Positions 27,959-36,907 of a stretch of 64,000 nt of DNA are shown one piece after another. The translations under genes were made by a program, and so were the position numbers. Under the pieces are notes generated by a model. That model ran no database searches, was not told where the DNA came from, and saw only the letters and a list, made by a program, of their open reading frames with translations. Every line of letters begins with the position of its first letter. The first letter of the stretch is position 1. The DNA is from Leptobacterium flavescens (lineage in GTDB: Bacteria > Bacteroidota > Bacteroidia > Flavobacteriales > Flavobacteriaceae), in NCBI RefSeq assembly GCF_010671605.1, contig NZ_JAABOO010000001.1, forward strand, positions 992,001 through 1,056,000, given 5' to 3'.

Positions 27959-28717
27959 TTAATCCAGTTTTTCGATAATAAAGACGGAGTCTCCGGAAAA
28001 GGCATGAGTTACCGTACCCGTATTCCCTTCACCAATGGTAGCTACTCCAACCACATCATTAGCAGCCAGGTTTATGATATCGGTAATATTTATGGTAGCT
28101 TCGGTATTTCCGTTCTGGAAACTGATATATCCCATAGAGGTGGCCGACACTCTGGTGGAATTCGCAATAATCCCTGCCAGGACATTGGTATCCTGTTCCG
28201 TACTTCCCGACGAGTTGACCCCCAGTAATCTGATGTTTAATATTACCTTATACCTTCCTGCCTCCGTTACCGTGATACCAAATGTATCATTGATCTGGTA
28301 TAAAGCACTATCATCATTAAATTCTGTGGTATCGAATAACGGGATCAACGTAAAAGTGGAAGAGTTCAGATCGGTAGTAGTATCGGTATTTGAAAACCTT
28401 GCCCGTCTGGAAGAAGTTCCTGTAGTTAAACTTATCCAATTGGGAGAAGCTCCTGTTCCCGAGTTGTAATCAAAAGTATTGGTAGTGGTATTGTAAATAA
28501 GTAATCCTTTTGCAGGATTGCTGATGGCATCACGTTGAACGGTGGTCATTCTGGGAAATAAAACCCCCGTATTATTATTTGCAGATACTACCTCCAAAGC
28601 CGAAGAAGCATCTGGAGTATTGGTTCCTATTCCTACCTGGGCAAAAAGCCCTGAACTAAAACATAAAACGATCGCCGGAAAAATAGCGTAGGTCACCGAT
28701 GACTTCATTGTTTTCAT
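27959..28717 (-). CDS. Secreted VGIGT-module protein 7, C1q/TNF-like C-terminal domain
   Basis: The 252-residue protein has a signal peptide ending LFA-Q near residue 26, then VGIGTNTPDASSALEV and LFPRMTTVQRDAI, close to proteins 1 and 2. The C-terminal beta domain has ITVTEAGRYKVILNIRLL, INLAANDVVGV and the ending FIIEKLD. ATG codons at 28717 and 28708 are both possible; the upstream one gives the usual charged n-region. The upstream DNA shares TATTGTC-GCC-CCC with protein 6 and has the palindrome CGTAACATTACG (28760-28771). The gene lies apart from copies 1-5, so the family is dispersed across the region. Confidence 0.8.
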   Translation of the reverse strand: MKTMKSSVTYAIFPAIVLCFSSGLFAQVGIGTNTPDASSALEVVSANNNTGVLFPRMTTVQRDAISNPAKGLLIYNTTTNTFDYNSGTGASPNWISLTTGTSSRRARFSNTDTTTDLNSSTFTLIPLFDTTEFNDDSALYQINDTFGITVTEAGRYKVILNIRLLGVNSSGSTEQDTNVLAGIIANSTRVSATSMGYISFQNGNTEATINITDIINLAANDVVGVATIGEGNTGTVTHAFSGDSVFIIEKLD

Positions 28718-28820
28718 TGCATAAGAAGTTTAAGTGGGTGGCCGACAATACACAAAACCCGTAACATTACGAAGGTTTTATTGTATAAACTTAAGAATTT
28801 TTATATGAAGATGCTAATTA

Positions 28821-29543
28821 TCAGGTAGTTATATTTCTGATCTCTTGTATTTTCTGTATATCCGAAAATGTTTGTCTGCCTTCATCAAAGGCATCCAGGT
28901 TAACCATGGAAGGCTGTGGTATATCGGTAGTTTTCCTGGAACTGCCTGCAGAAAAGTGGACTTCTGTAAAGCCTTCATTCCGGAAATGCAATACGTTTTC
29001 CTTGTTTATTCCTCCGCCCGGCAGGATGGTAATCCGGTTATCGGCTTGTTTTAAAAGTGTTTTCAAAAGCGGAAGTCCTTTAAAAGCGTTAGAAGACTGA
29101 CCGGAACTAAGTATCCTTTCGGCTCCAAGGTTTATGAGTTCTTCAAGTGTTTGCCCGTGGTCGGGAACCCAATCAAATGCCCTGTGAAAAGTAAAAGACA
29201 TCGGACCTGCCAATTCTATCAGCTTACCCGTTCGGGCAACATCCAGCTCCTGATCCTTATTAAGAACGCCGGAAACGACACCATTGCATTTTAATTCCCT
29301 GCAAAGAGCAATATCTTCTTTCATGACCTCAAACTCCTCCTCGGTATAAGTGAAATCTCCACTTCTGGGGCGTATGAGTACATTTACCGGAATAGACAGG
29401 GTATTCATTACTTTTTTTATCAACCCGTAGGAAGGTGTTATTCCTCCCAGGGCCAGTTCGGAGCACAATTCAATCCTGTCGGCTCCTCCCTTTTCCGCAT
29501 TTAAAGCCGATTCATATGAATTTGCACAGATCTCCAGTATCAT
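28821..29543 (-). CDS. cutC: CutC family protein
   Basis: The 240-residue protein is a TIM-barrel CutC homologue. ILEICANSYESALNAEKGGA and DRIELCSELALGG at the N-terminus, IRPRSGDF near residue 58, FHRAFD near 118 and ILPGGGIN near 174 are family signatures. CutC was first linked to copper homeostasis in E. coli, but that role is disputed and the true function is uncertain. It lies 6 bp after the GH20 gene on the same strand, so the two are very probably co-transcribed. That pairing suggests a role connected with glycan use rather than copper. Confidence 0.92.
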   Translation of the reverse strand: MILEICANSYESALNAEKGGADRIELCSELALGGITPSYGLIKKVMNTLSIPVNVLIRPRSGDFTYTEEEFEVMKEDIALCRELKCNGVVSGVLNKDQELDVARTGKLIELAGPMSFTFHRAFDWVPDHGQTLEELINLGAERILSSGQSSNAFKGLPLLKTLLKQADNRITILPGGGINKENVLHFRNEGFTEVHFSAGSSRKTTDIPQPSMVNLDAFDEGRQTFSDIQKIQEIRNITT

Positions 29544-29548
29544 TCTTA

Positions 29549-31849
29549 CTATTCTACTATTATTTCATCAATAAAGGTCCACGCTCTGTTCCCGGCACCT
29601 TGCTTTCCATCTGGAATAAGTCCGTAATTCTCCACCTCTATTTTAATATACCTCACCTTTTCTTCAGCAAAGGAAGCACTCATAGGAATGATCAAATCGC
29701 CGGAATTTTTATCTCTTTCCACAGTTACACTGTTCATATTCTCTTTATCTGCGGAAAGGGAGAAGGTTACCGAACCGGGAGCATAAACCCACTGACCGTT
29801 GGCATTGAAAAATCTTGTACTGATCTTCTTTACCGGAACTTCCTCTTCAAGATCGATGAGTATTTCCAGGTCATCTCCCCAAAAGCCAAGCCATTCACTA
29901 TCTCCAAAACGTTTACTATTTCCGTTAATACTGTTTATCAGAGCTTCTCGGCCCCCGGCATTGTACGCCTCATGAGGTTGAACATTGAGCTCTATTTTCT
30001 TATTGACCGCTTTGTGATAGTTGAGTTTCTGAACAAACTGGCTTCCCAGTAGTTCTCCGTCTTCATAGACCCCTGCCTTAATGGTGATATTACGATCTAT
30101 TTTTATTGGGGACGTATAAAGCGGGGAAGAGCTATTCAGGTCAGTTCCGTCAACGGTATATCGTATTTCCTTATCCGGTAACAGTGTCTTAAGTTCATAA
30201 AACAAGTTACCGTCCTCATTGATCAGCTCTCCTTCTATTTCGTACAAGTGATTTGCATACTTAATATTTAAATGATCCATGCGTTCCTGAAAACGCTCCA
30301 GCCTGGAAATGAATTCCAGGTAATCCTTATCCGTATCTTCAGACCATACCACTTCACTAAGAGCAATTGCTCTTGGAAAAGCCATATAGGTAACCTTATC
30401 GAAATCGGGCATATATTCCGTCCATATATTTCCTTGCGCCCCCAGGACAAGCTTAGCCTCTTCAGCATTCAACTCCTCAGGAATAGGATTAAATTCATAT
30501 ACTTTTTTTAATGGAAGAAAACCACCGATAGCCAGGGGTTCATTTTCATTTTCACTCTGGTAATAATCAAAATAACTATGAGAGGTCGGGGTCATCACCA
30601 CATGATTTCCATGCTTGGCAGCTTCGATGCCTCCCTGCATTCCTCTCCATGACATTACCGTAGCGTTAGGTGCAAGTCCTCCTTCGAGGATCTCATCCCA
30701 CCCGATGATCTGTCGTCCTTTGCTGTTGAGATATTTTTCCATTCTGGTAATAAAATAACTCTGTAATTCATGCTCATCTTTAAGGCCTTCCTTTTTGATC
30801 AGCTGCTGACAATGAGCACAACTTTTCCATCGTGTCTTTGGAGCTTCATCTCCTCCTATATGAATATATTCCGATGGGAACAAGGCTATTACCTCATCCA
30901 GAACTCCCTCTAAAAAAGCAAAGGTTTTTTCATTCGGGCAGTATATTTCTTCAAAGATCCCCCATTTGGTAGCTACTTCTACAGGCTCTTTAGCACACCC
31001 CAGTTCAGGGTAAGCTGCAATGGCCGCCTGGGAGTGACCCGGCATTTCAATTTCAGGTACTACGGTTATTTGCCGTTCTGCGGCATATGCAACAATTTCC
31101 TTTACCTGTTCCTGGGTATAAAACCCGCCATATCTTTTCCCGTCAAATTTATGGGGTTGATCATTATAATGACCTATCAGTGTCTCCTTTCTATACGCTC
31201 CTACTTCTGTAAGCCTGGGGTATTTTTTAATCTCAATACGCCAACCCTGATCTTCGGTAAGGTGCCAGTGAAAAGTATTCATTTTTAACATGGCCAGCAT
31301 ATCTATATAAGTCTTTATATCATCTATATCAAAGAAATGCCTTCCCACATCCAGGTGCATTCCCCTGTATACAAAACGGGGTTCATCCTTAATATTCAAG
31401 GCCTGGATGGCGAATTTTTCATCTTCACAGGAGCCGTCCTCAAAACAGGGCGGAAAGAGTTGCCTCAGGCTCTGTATCCCGTAGAAAATACCTCTGTTAC
31501 CGGCAGCCTTGATCTTTATGGAATTCTTATCTATTTCAAGTTCGTAAGCCTCTTCGTTCTCCGTATCAGTACCGGCAACTTCCAATACGATCTGATTGGC
31601 GGCAATCGTTTCGGTTTCTTCTAATTCTATTCCCGTTCCTTCTCTGATAAGGTTCTTCAGATAGCTGGCATTCACTCCTAGTGTTTCATCCGCTTTTAAG
31701 GTGGTCTGCGGGTTTAAGGTAAAAGCTCCTTTATTGAGCTCTATCTCTAAAGGTTGAGGAATGATACGCGGAATTTCGGGTTTGATGTCGGTCGATGTGC
31801 ATCCTATACCTAAAAGGAATAATACACTTATCAATAATCTGTTACTCAT
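29549..31849 (-). CDS. Beta-N-acetylhexosaminidase, GH20 lipoprotein
   Basis: The 766-residue protein has a lipoprotein signal peptide with lipobox LGIGC (Cys17), which places it on a membrane, probably the outer membrane. A GH20b N-terminal domain (about 30-155) precedes the GH20 barrel. FHWHLTEDQGWRIEI is near 193-207, and the catalytic pair in HIGGDEAPK is Asp334-Glu335. Residues of about 540-620 resemble a chitobiase C-terminal/Fn3-like domain, and the last 130 residues form an F5/8 type C-like domain ending FIDEIIVE. It removes terminal GlcNAc or GalNAc. It overlaps functionally with the GH92 gene divergently encoded next to it, and both share the same C-terminal domain style. Confidence 0.93.
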   Translation of the reverse strand: MSNRLLISVLFLLGIGCTSTDIKPEIPRIIPQPLEIELNKGAFTLNPQTTLKADETLGVNASYLKNLIREGTGIELEETETIAANQIVLEVAGTDTENEEAYELEIDKNSIKIKAAGNRGIFYGIQSLRQLFPPCFEDGSCEDEKFAIQALNIKDEPRFVYRGMHLDVGRHFFDIDDIKTYIDMLAMLKMNTFHWHLTEDQGWRIEIKKYPRLTEVGAYRKETLIGHYNDQPHKFDGKRYGGFYTQEQVKEIVAYAAERQITVVPEIEMPGHSQAAIAAYPELGCAKEPVEVATKWGIFEEIYCPNEKTFAFLEGVLDEVIALFPSEYIHIGGDEAPKTRWKSCAHCQQLIKKEGLKDEHELQSYFITRMEKYLNSKGRQIIGWDEILEGGLAPNATVMSWRGMQGGIEAAKHGNHVVMTPTSHSYFDYYQSENENEPLAIGGFLPLKKVYEFNPIPEELNAEEAKLVLGAQGNIWTEYMPDFDKVTYMAFPRAIALSEVVWSEDTDKDYLEFISRLERFQERMDHLNIKYANHLYEIEGELINEDGNLFYELKTLLPDKEIRYTVDGTDLNSSSPLYTSPIKIDRNITIKAGVYEDGELLGSQFVQKLNYHKAVNKKIELNVQPHEAYNAGGREALINSINGNSKRFGDSEWLGFWGDDLEILIDLEEEVPVKKISTRFFNANGQWVYAPGSVTFSLSADKENMNSVTVERDKNSGDLIIPMSASFAEEKVRYIKIEVENYGLIPDGKQGAGNRAWTFIDEIIVE

Positions 31850-32047
31850 CGTTTTTTTATCTTAGAATCCCTAAAACTACTAATCTTTTCTTTAATAAAA
31901 TCGCCTCAGGGAATAATCCCGTCGGGCCAGGTCAAAACATCTCCCAAATCTGCCGTCGATTTCTCTTTTTTATCTTTTTGAAAGATGCGATCCATTAACC
32001 AGCATTTTATTATCTTAGAAACCTTAAAATCAAATAATCTGTTTTTA
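31850..32047. promoter_or_regulatory. Divergent GH20/GH92 control region
   Basis: About 200 bp separates the two glycosidase genes. A TATCTTAGAA-CC-TAAAA segment occurs twice in direct orientation, near 31858 and 32014, each close to one gene start. It may be a shared operator. No clear TAnnTTTG box stands out. Confidence 0.4.
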
Positions 32048-34966
32048 ATGAGACCGTTACTTTCTTTTCTGCTTCTTTTAGCTTTTTTAACCTCCTGTAC
32101 CAACAAGACAGATATTACTCCTGCCGTCAAGGATCAGGCTCTGATTTCTTATGTTAATCCCTTTATCGGGACCGGAGGTCACGGACATACTTATCCCGGT
32201 GCCACCATGCCTTTCGGGATGATGCAACTTAGCCCCGACACCCGGCTTGAAGGATGGGACGGTTGTTCCGGTTATCATTACAGCGACAGTTATATTTATG
32301 GTTTTTCACATACTCATCTTAGCGGAACCGGTGTATCCGACTATGGTGATGTTCTCTTAATGCCAACGACAGAAGTTGTCTTTAATAATGGGGCCGATGG
32401 GAATAAAGGCTACCGCGCTCATTTCTCTCATGAAAATGAAAGTGCCAGCCCGGGATATTACAGGGTACATCTGGATACTACAGATATAGATGTAGAGCTT
32501 ACGGTTACTCCCAGAAGCGGGATGCATAAATATTCTTTTGCATCTGCCGAAAATCAGGTTATCATTCTCGATCTGGAACACAGAGATCAGTTAATGGGGC
32601 ATCAAATAAATGTTCTTTCCGATCAGGAGATCTCCGGATACCGGAATTCCAAAGCCTGGGCCACAGATCAAAGGCTTTTTTATCATATAAAGTTCTCCAG
32701 GCCCTTTAAGAAAAATACAGGTTCTTCGGAAAAGGACCCTACCAAAATGGCTTTCGAATTTGACAACCCGGACAACGAACCGATCTATGTTTCCGTAGGT
32801 ATTTCTGCTGTGGATACTGAGGGAGCCGGGAAAAATCTGCAGGCAGAAATAGGCGATAAGAGCTTTGCTCAGATAAAGGAGGAAGCAGAGAAAAAATGGG
32901 AATCCCAACTGGAAAAAATAGTTATTGAAAGTCAGGATACCGATTATAAGGTAAACTTCTATACTTCTTTGTACCACACCATGCTGGCTCCTAATTTATA
33001 TCAGGATGTTGACGGAAGATACAGGGGGATGGACCTTAACGTACATCAAACTTCCGATTTCGATTATTATACCGTATTCTCTTTATGGGATACCTTTAGA
33101 GCTACCCATCCGCTTTATACGATCATAGAGCAGGAGCGTACCAATGATTTCATCAACACTTTTATCAGCAAATACGAGGAAGGCGGAATCATGCCGATAT
33201 GGGATCTCGCTGCCAATTATACGCATTGTATGATAGGCTATCACGCAGTTCCCGTTATTGCTGATGCTTACCTTAAAGGCATCACCGATTACGATACGGA
33301 AAAGGCTTTCCAGGCTATGAAACACAGTGCCACCAGGGATAAACTCGGATTAAAAGCTTATAAAGATCTCGGTTATATTCCGGTGGAGGAAGAAAGTGAA
33401 TCTGTTTCCAAAACCCTGGAGTATGCATACGACGACTGGACCATTGCCCAGATGGCTAAGGCCATGGGTAAAACCGGAGATTATGAAAATTTTATGCAAA
33501 GGGCACAGTTCTACAAAAATGTATTCGATCCGCAGACAAAATTCATGAGGGGGCGTATCAGAAACACCTGGTTCAAGCCTTTTGATCCTTATGAGGTTAA
33601 TTTTAATTATACAGAAGCTAACTCCTGGCAGTACAGCTTTTATGTACCTCAGGACATTAATGGTTTTATGGAACTTCTGGGAGGAAAAGCGGGGTTGGAA
33701 GCCCAACTGGATGCACTTTTTAATGCCGATAATGAAACTTCAGGAGCCAACCAGGCGGATATTACAGGTCTGATCGGGCAGTATGCACACGGAAACGAAC
33801 CGAGTCATCATATGGCATATTTGTACAATTTCGTCAACAAACCGCACAAGACCCAGGAAAGGGTACGTCAGATACTCACAGAACTCTACACCAATGCTCC
33901 CGATGGTATTTCGGGGAATGAAGACTGCGGACAAATGAGTGCGTGGTATGTATTGAGCTCTTTAGGTTTCTATTCGGTTACTCCTGCTTCCAATCAGTAT
34001 ATCATCGGAGCTCCGCTCTTCAATAAAGCTACCATCAATCTTGAGAATGGGAAAACCTTTACCATTGAAGCGGTTAATGTATCCGATCAGAATAAATATA
34101 TAGCTTCCGTTTCCCTGAACGGGAAGAAGTTAAAACGGACTTATCTGTATCACAATGAAGTTGTAGACGGAGGGGCTCTGGTTTTCGAAATGACCGATAC
34201 TCCTTCGGAATGGGGAACAAAAGAAGGACAGGAACCGGTAACGGAAATAAAGGAGCATCAAATTGTTGCAGCGCCTTATATCGAAAAAGGAGATATTGCC
34301 TTTAAGGGTGATACAGAAGTGGTTATCGGCAATATAGATCCTGAGGCAGAAATGTTTTTCAGGCTCAATGATGATGAATATAAAAAATACGAAGGCCCTA
34401 TTACGCTTTCTGATGCATCCGTATTGCATACCTATGCTCAAAAAGACGGAGTTAAAAGCGCGGAGATCGAAACAGAATTCTTTAAAATAGATCCGAATAT
34501 CAGTATCACCCTCGAGTCTGAATATGCCAATCGCTATAACGGAGGAGGAGACAATGCTTTGATTGACGGGATAAAGGGGACTCTTGGTTTTAAAACAGGT
34601 ACCTGGCAGGGCTATCACAACAGGGATGTAATTGCTACGGTAGATCTCGGAAGTGAAAAAGACGTTAATCAGATCAGTACCGGTTTCCTTAAAGATCAAA
34701 GAAGCTGGATCTTTTACCCAACAGGCGTGGAATACTATATTTCTTCGGATGGCAAATCTTTCCGCCCGGTAGGGAAAGTTAAAATGAATGAGCCTACTCC
34801 GTCAGATGAAGTTGAAATAGAAAAAGTAAGCGTTTCCCTGGATGCGGAAAAAGCCCGTTATGTGAAGGTAATCGCCAAAAAGCTGGGAGTGCTTCCCGAG
34901 TGGCATCTCGGATATTCTTATGACGGACGTAGCTGGATCTTTATTGATGAAATTGTTATTAACTAA
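32048..34966 (+). CDS. GH92 alpha-mannosidase lipoprotein
   Basis: The ATG at 32048 is preferred over an upstream in-frame ATG at 31985 because it opens directly on a lipoprotein signal peptide, RPLLSFLLLLAFLTSC, with lipobox LTSC (Cys17); the product is then 972 residues. GH92 signatures are present: FIGTGGHGHTYPGA and MPFGMMQLSPDT near the N-terminus, and GNEDCGQMSAWYVLSSLG around residue 625. GH92 enzymes are calcium-dependent exo-alpha-mannosidases acting on N-glycans and mannans. The C-terminal part carries a chitobiase/Fn3-like domain and an F5/8 type C-like domain ending FIDEIVIN, matching the GH20 neighbour. It lies upstream of glycosylasparaginase on the same strand. Confidence 0.93.
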   Translation: MRPLLSFLLLLAFLTSCTNKTDITPAVKDQALISYVNPFIGTGGHGHTYPGATMPFGMMQLSPDTRLEGWDGCSGYHYSDSYIYGFSHTHLSGTGVSDYGDVLLMPTTEVVFNNGADGNKGYRAHFSHENESASPGYYRVHLDTTDIDVELTVTPRSGMHKYSFASAENQVIILDLEHRDQLMGHQINVLSDQEISGYRNSKAWATDQRLFYHIKFSRPFKKNTGSSEKDPTKMAFEFDNPDNEPIYVSVGISAVDTEGAGKNLQAEIGDKSFAQIKEEAEKKWESQLEKIVIESQDTDYKVNFYTSLYHTMLAPNLYQDVDGRYRGMDLNVHQTSDFDYYTVFSLWDTFRATHPLYTIIEQERTNDFINTFISKYEEGGIMPIWDLAANYTHCMIGYHAVPVIADAYLKGITDYDTEKAFQAMKHSATRDKLGLKAYKDLGYIPVEEESESVSKTLEYAYDDWTIAQMAKAMGKTGDYENFMQRAQFYKNVFDPQTKFMRGRIRNTWFKPFDPYEVNFNYTEANSWQYSFYVPQDINGFMELLGGKAGLEAQLDALFNADNETSGANQADITGLIGQYAHGNEPSHHMAYLYNFVNKPHKTQERVRQILTELYTNAPDGISGNEDCGQMSAWYVLSSLGFYSVTPASNQYIIGAPLFNKATINLENGKTFTIEAVNVSDQNKYIASVSLNGKKLKRTYLYHNEVVDGGALVFEMTDTPSEWGTKEGQEPVTEIKEHQIVAAPYIEKGDIAFKGDTEVVIGNIDPEAEMFFRLNDDEYKKYEGPITLSDASVLHTYAQKDGVKSAEIETEFFKIDPNISITLESEYANRYNGGGDNALIDGIKGTLGFKTGTWQGYHNRDVIATVDLGSEKDVNQISTGFLKDQRSWIFYPTGVEYYISSDGKSFRPVGKVKMNEPTPSDEVEIEKVSVSLDAEKARYVKVIAKKLGVLPEWHLGYSYDGRSWIFIDEIVIN

Positions 34967-35056
34967 GTAACAATCTCTTACTTACTTCAAAATTGATGAT
35001 CCAAAAGCATCATTTTTAAACAAATAACACACCAAAACGTTATAAAACCAATCTTA

Positions 35057-36088
35057 ATGAAACGTAGAAAATTTATTGAAAAAGCAGCATTATCGGGAGT
35101 AGGTATTACCGTTGGAGCTTCCGTTGTGGGTTGTAAAGATACTAATCAGAATACGACACAGGAGCAGGATACGGAAACCGGTTCTTCAGAAAAAAAAGCT
35201 ATGAATATCGACAAGACAAAATTCCCCATTGCAGTATGCACATGGGCATTCACTTCGGCAAACGCAAAAGCCGGAGAGGAATTGGCACAGGGTAAAGACG
35301 CATTAGATGCTGTTATTGCAGGAGTTGCCGTTGAAGAAGAAAATATTAAAAATACCACCGTCGGTAAAGGTGGTGCACCGGACCGGGAAGGGAATGTAAC
35401 CCTGGACGCCTGTGTTATGAATCCGGAAGGCGATTGCGGAGCCGTGGTATGTGTGGAGAATATTACCAATGTGGCAGCCCTGGCAAAGAAAGTAATGGAA
35501 GAAACTCCACACGTGATGCTCGCCGGAGAAGGTGCCGAAGAGTTCGGATACCGGCAGGGGTTTGAAAAAGAAAACCTGCTAACGGAAGATTCTAAAAAAG
35601 CCTGGGAAGAATGGAAAAAATCTCCCGAATACAAGCCTATCATCAATATTGAAAATCACGATACCATCGGTATGCTTGCCATCGATAAGGACGGAGATAT
35701 TGCAGGTGCCTGTACCACTTCCGGTTTATCATATAAAATGAAAGGGCGTGTCGGGGATTCCCCGATCATAGGTTCCGGGCTGTTTATCGATAATGAGATA
35801 GGAGGGGCTGTTGCTACCGGAATGGGAGAAGAAGTCATGAAAACCGTAGGTAGTTTTCTGATCGTGGAGTTAATGAGAAACGGGATGTCCCCTCAGGAAG
35901 CATGTGAAGAAGCCATCAGAAGGATCGTCTCTAAAAACGAGCGTTATAAGGATTTTCAGATTGCTTATCTGGCGATGAACAAAGCCGGAGAAGTGGGTTC
36001 TTATTGCATTCATGAAGGTTTTACCTATATGAAATACCAGGATGGGGAAAATACCAATGTTAAACCCGGATTCTTTTACCATCCGTAG
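35057..36088 (+). CDS. N4-(beta-N-acetylglucosaminyl)-L-asparaginase (glycosylasparaginase)
   Basis: The 343-residue protein is an N-terminal nucleophile hydrolase that cleaves the GlcNAc-Asn bond of N-glycosylated asparagine. It has a twin-arginine-type start (MKRRKF) with a lipobox-like VVGC at Cys26, so it is probably a Tat-exported lipoprotein. The autocleavage site is in IENHDTIGM, where Thr203 becomes the catalytic N-terminus of the beta chain; GDSPIIGSGLFID and TGMGEE line the active site. The two-chain maturation is known for the family, for example the Elizabethkingia meningoseptica enzyme. It lies 90 bp after GH92, and together they fit stepwise N-glycan breakdown. Confidence 0.93.
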   Translation: MKRRKFIEKAALSGVGITVGASVVGCKDTNQNTTQEQDTETGSSEKKAMNIDKTKFPIAVCTWAFTSANAKAGEELAQGKDALDAVIAGVAVEEENIKNTTVGKGGAPDREGNVTLDACVMNPEGDCGAVVCVENITNVAALAKKVMEETPHVMLAGEGAEEFGYRQGFEKENLLTEDSKKAWEEWKKSPEYKPIINIENHDTIGMLAIDKDGDIAGACTTSGLSYKMKGRVGDSPIIGSGLFIDNEIGGAVATGMGEEVMKTVGSFLIVELMRNGMSPQEACEEAIRRIVSKNERYKDFQIAYLAMNKAGEVGSYCIHEGFTYMKYQDGENTNVKPGFFYHP

Positions 36089-36133
36089 ATCACTAAATTC
36101 ATTTAATCTATATCCTTTTCTAAAGCTATCGTC

Positions 36134-36907
36134 ATGAAATTAGGTTTTATTGGTGTAGGCAAAATTGCCGGTGCCGTTATCGAAGCCCTGTGTACTTCAA
36201 AAATGGGAGAATTATCTGTTTCCCTTTCTCCAAGAAACAGTGAGAAAGCAGATAAACTGGCCTCCCGTTTTTCCAATGTAAAAAAGCAGGCTTCCAATCA
36301 GGAAGTCATAGACAATTCCGATATAATTTTTATTGCCTTAAGGCCTGCGGATGCGCAAAGTATACTTTCCGATCTTCGGTTTGACGACCAGAAAACCGTT
36401 GTTTCTTTTATCCCCTATCTCACGCATTCAGAGCTGGCCGAAGCCGTAAAGCACTTTAAACATATTTCCAGGGCTATCCCCTTACCCACCGTGGTACATC
36501 ACAATTGTCCGATCCCCGTTTTTAATCCGGACAAAACGGTAAAAACCATCCTGGATCATATCGGACAACCTCTTGAAGTAAAAAGTGAAACAGAATTGCA
36601 TAGTATCTGGACCTTAACCGGGCTGATCACTCCCTTTTACGAACTGATGGGCGCTTTGAGTCAATGGACCCATGAGCATGGAGTAGACAGGGATACCACC
36701 AATCAATACGTTTCGGATCTATTCGAATCTCTGGCCTACGCAGCTCAGAAGGCAGAAGTGATAGATTTTGAAGAACTGGCAGATCACGCAGCTACTCCGA
36801 ACGGAATGAACGAGCAAGCCGGAAAAGAGATTAGGGAAAAAGGTGCCCACGAGATTTACCGGCAAGCTTCTGATAATCTGCTGGCCAAATTCATGAAAAA
36901 TCTATAG
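36134..36907 (+). CDS. Pyrroline-5-carboxylate reductase-like NAD(P) oxidoreductase
   Basis: The 257-residue protein has an N-terminal Rossmann domain (LGFIGVGKIAGAVIEAL, residues 3-19) and an all-helical C-terminal dimerisation domain, the architecture of ProC. The region that in ProC reads like SPGGTT is here TPNGMN, so key substrate-loop residues differ. It may be a diverged reductase with another substrate. It lies 45 bp downstream of glycosylasparaginase on the same strand and may belong to the same transcript, although no pathway link is evident. The family fold is clear; ProC activity is doubtful. Confidence 0.78.
   Translation: MKLGFIGVGKIAGAVIEALCTSKMGELSVSLSPRNSEKADKLASRFSNVKKQASNQEVIDNSDIIFIALRPADAQSILSDLRFDDQKTVVSFIPYLTHSELAEAVKHFKHISRAIPLPTVVHHNCPIPVFNPDKTVKTILDHIGQPLEVKSETELHSIWTLTGLITPFYELMGALSQWTHEHGVDRDTTNQYVSDLFESLAYAAQKAEVIDFEELADHAATPNGMNEQAGKEIREKGAHEIYRQASDNLLAKFMKNL

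Noticed and set aside
18722-28717. Type IX secretion cargo
   Set aside because: None of the seven VGIGT proteins shows a recognisable C-terminal sorting domain; only Sec signal peptides are seen.
18722-28717. Prophage tail-fibre region
   Set aside because: The VGIGT motif recalls fibre proteins, but there are no capsid, portal, terminase, tail or integrase genes nearby.
31985-32047. Upstream start for the GH92 gene
   Set aside because: The 21 extra residues are hydrophilic and would bury the lipoprotein signal peptide; the ATG at 32048 fits better.
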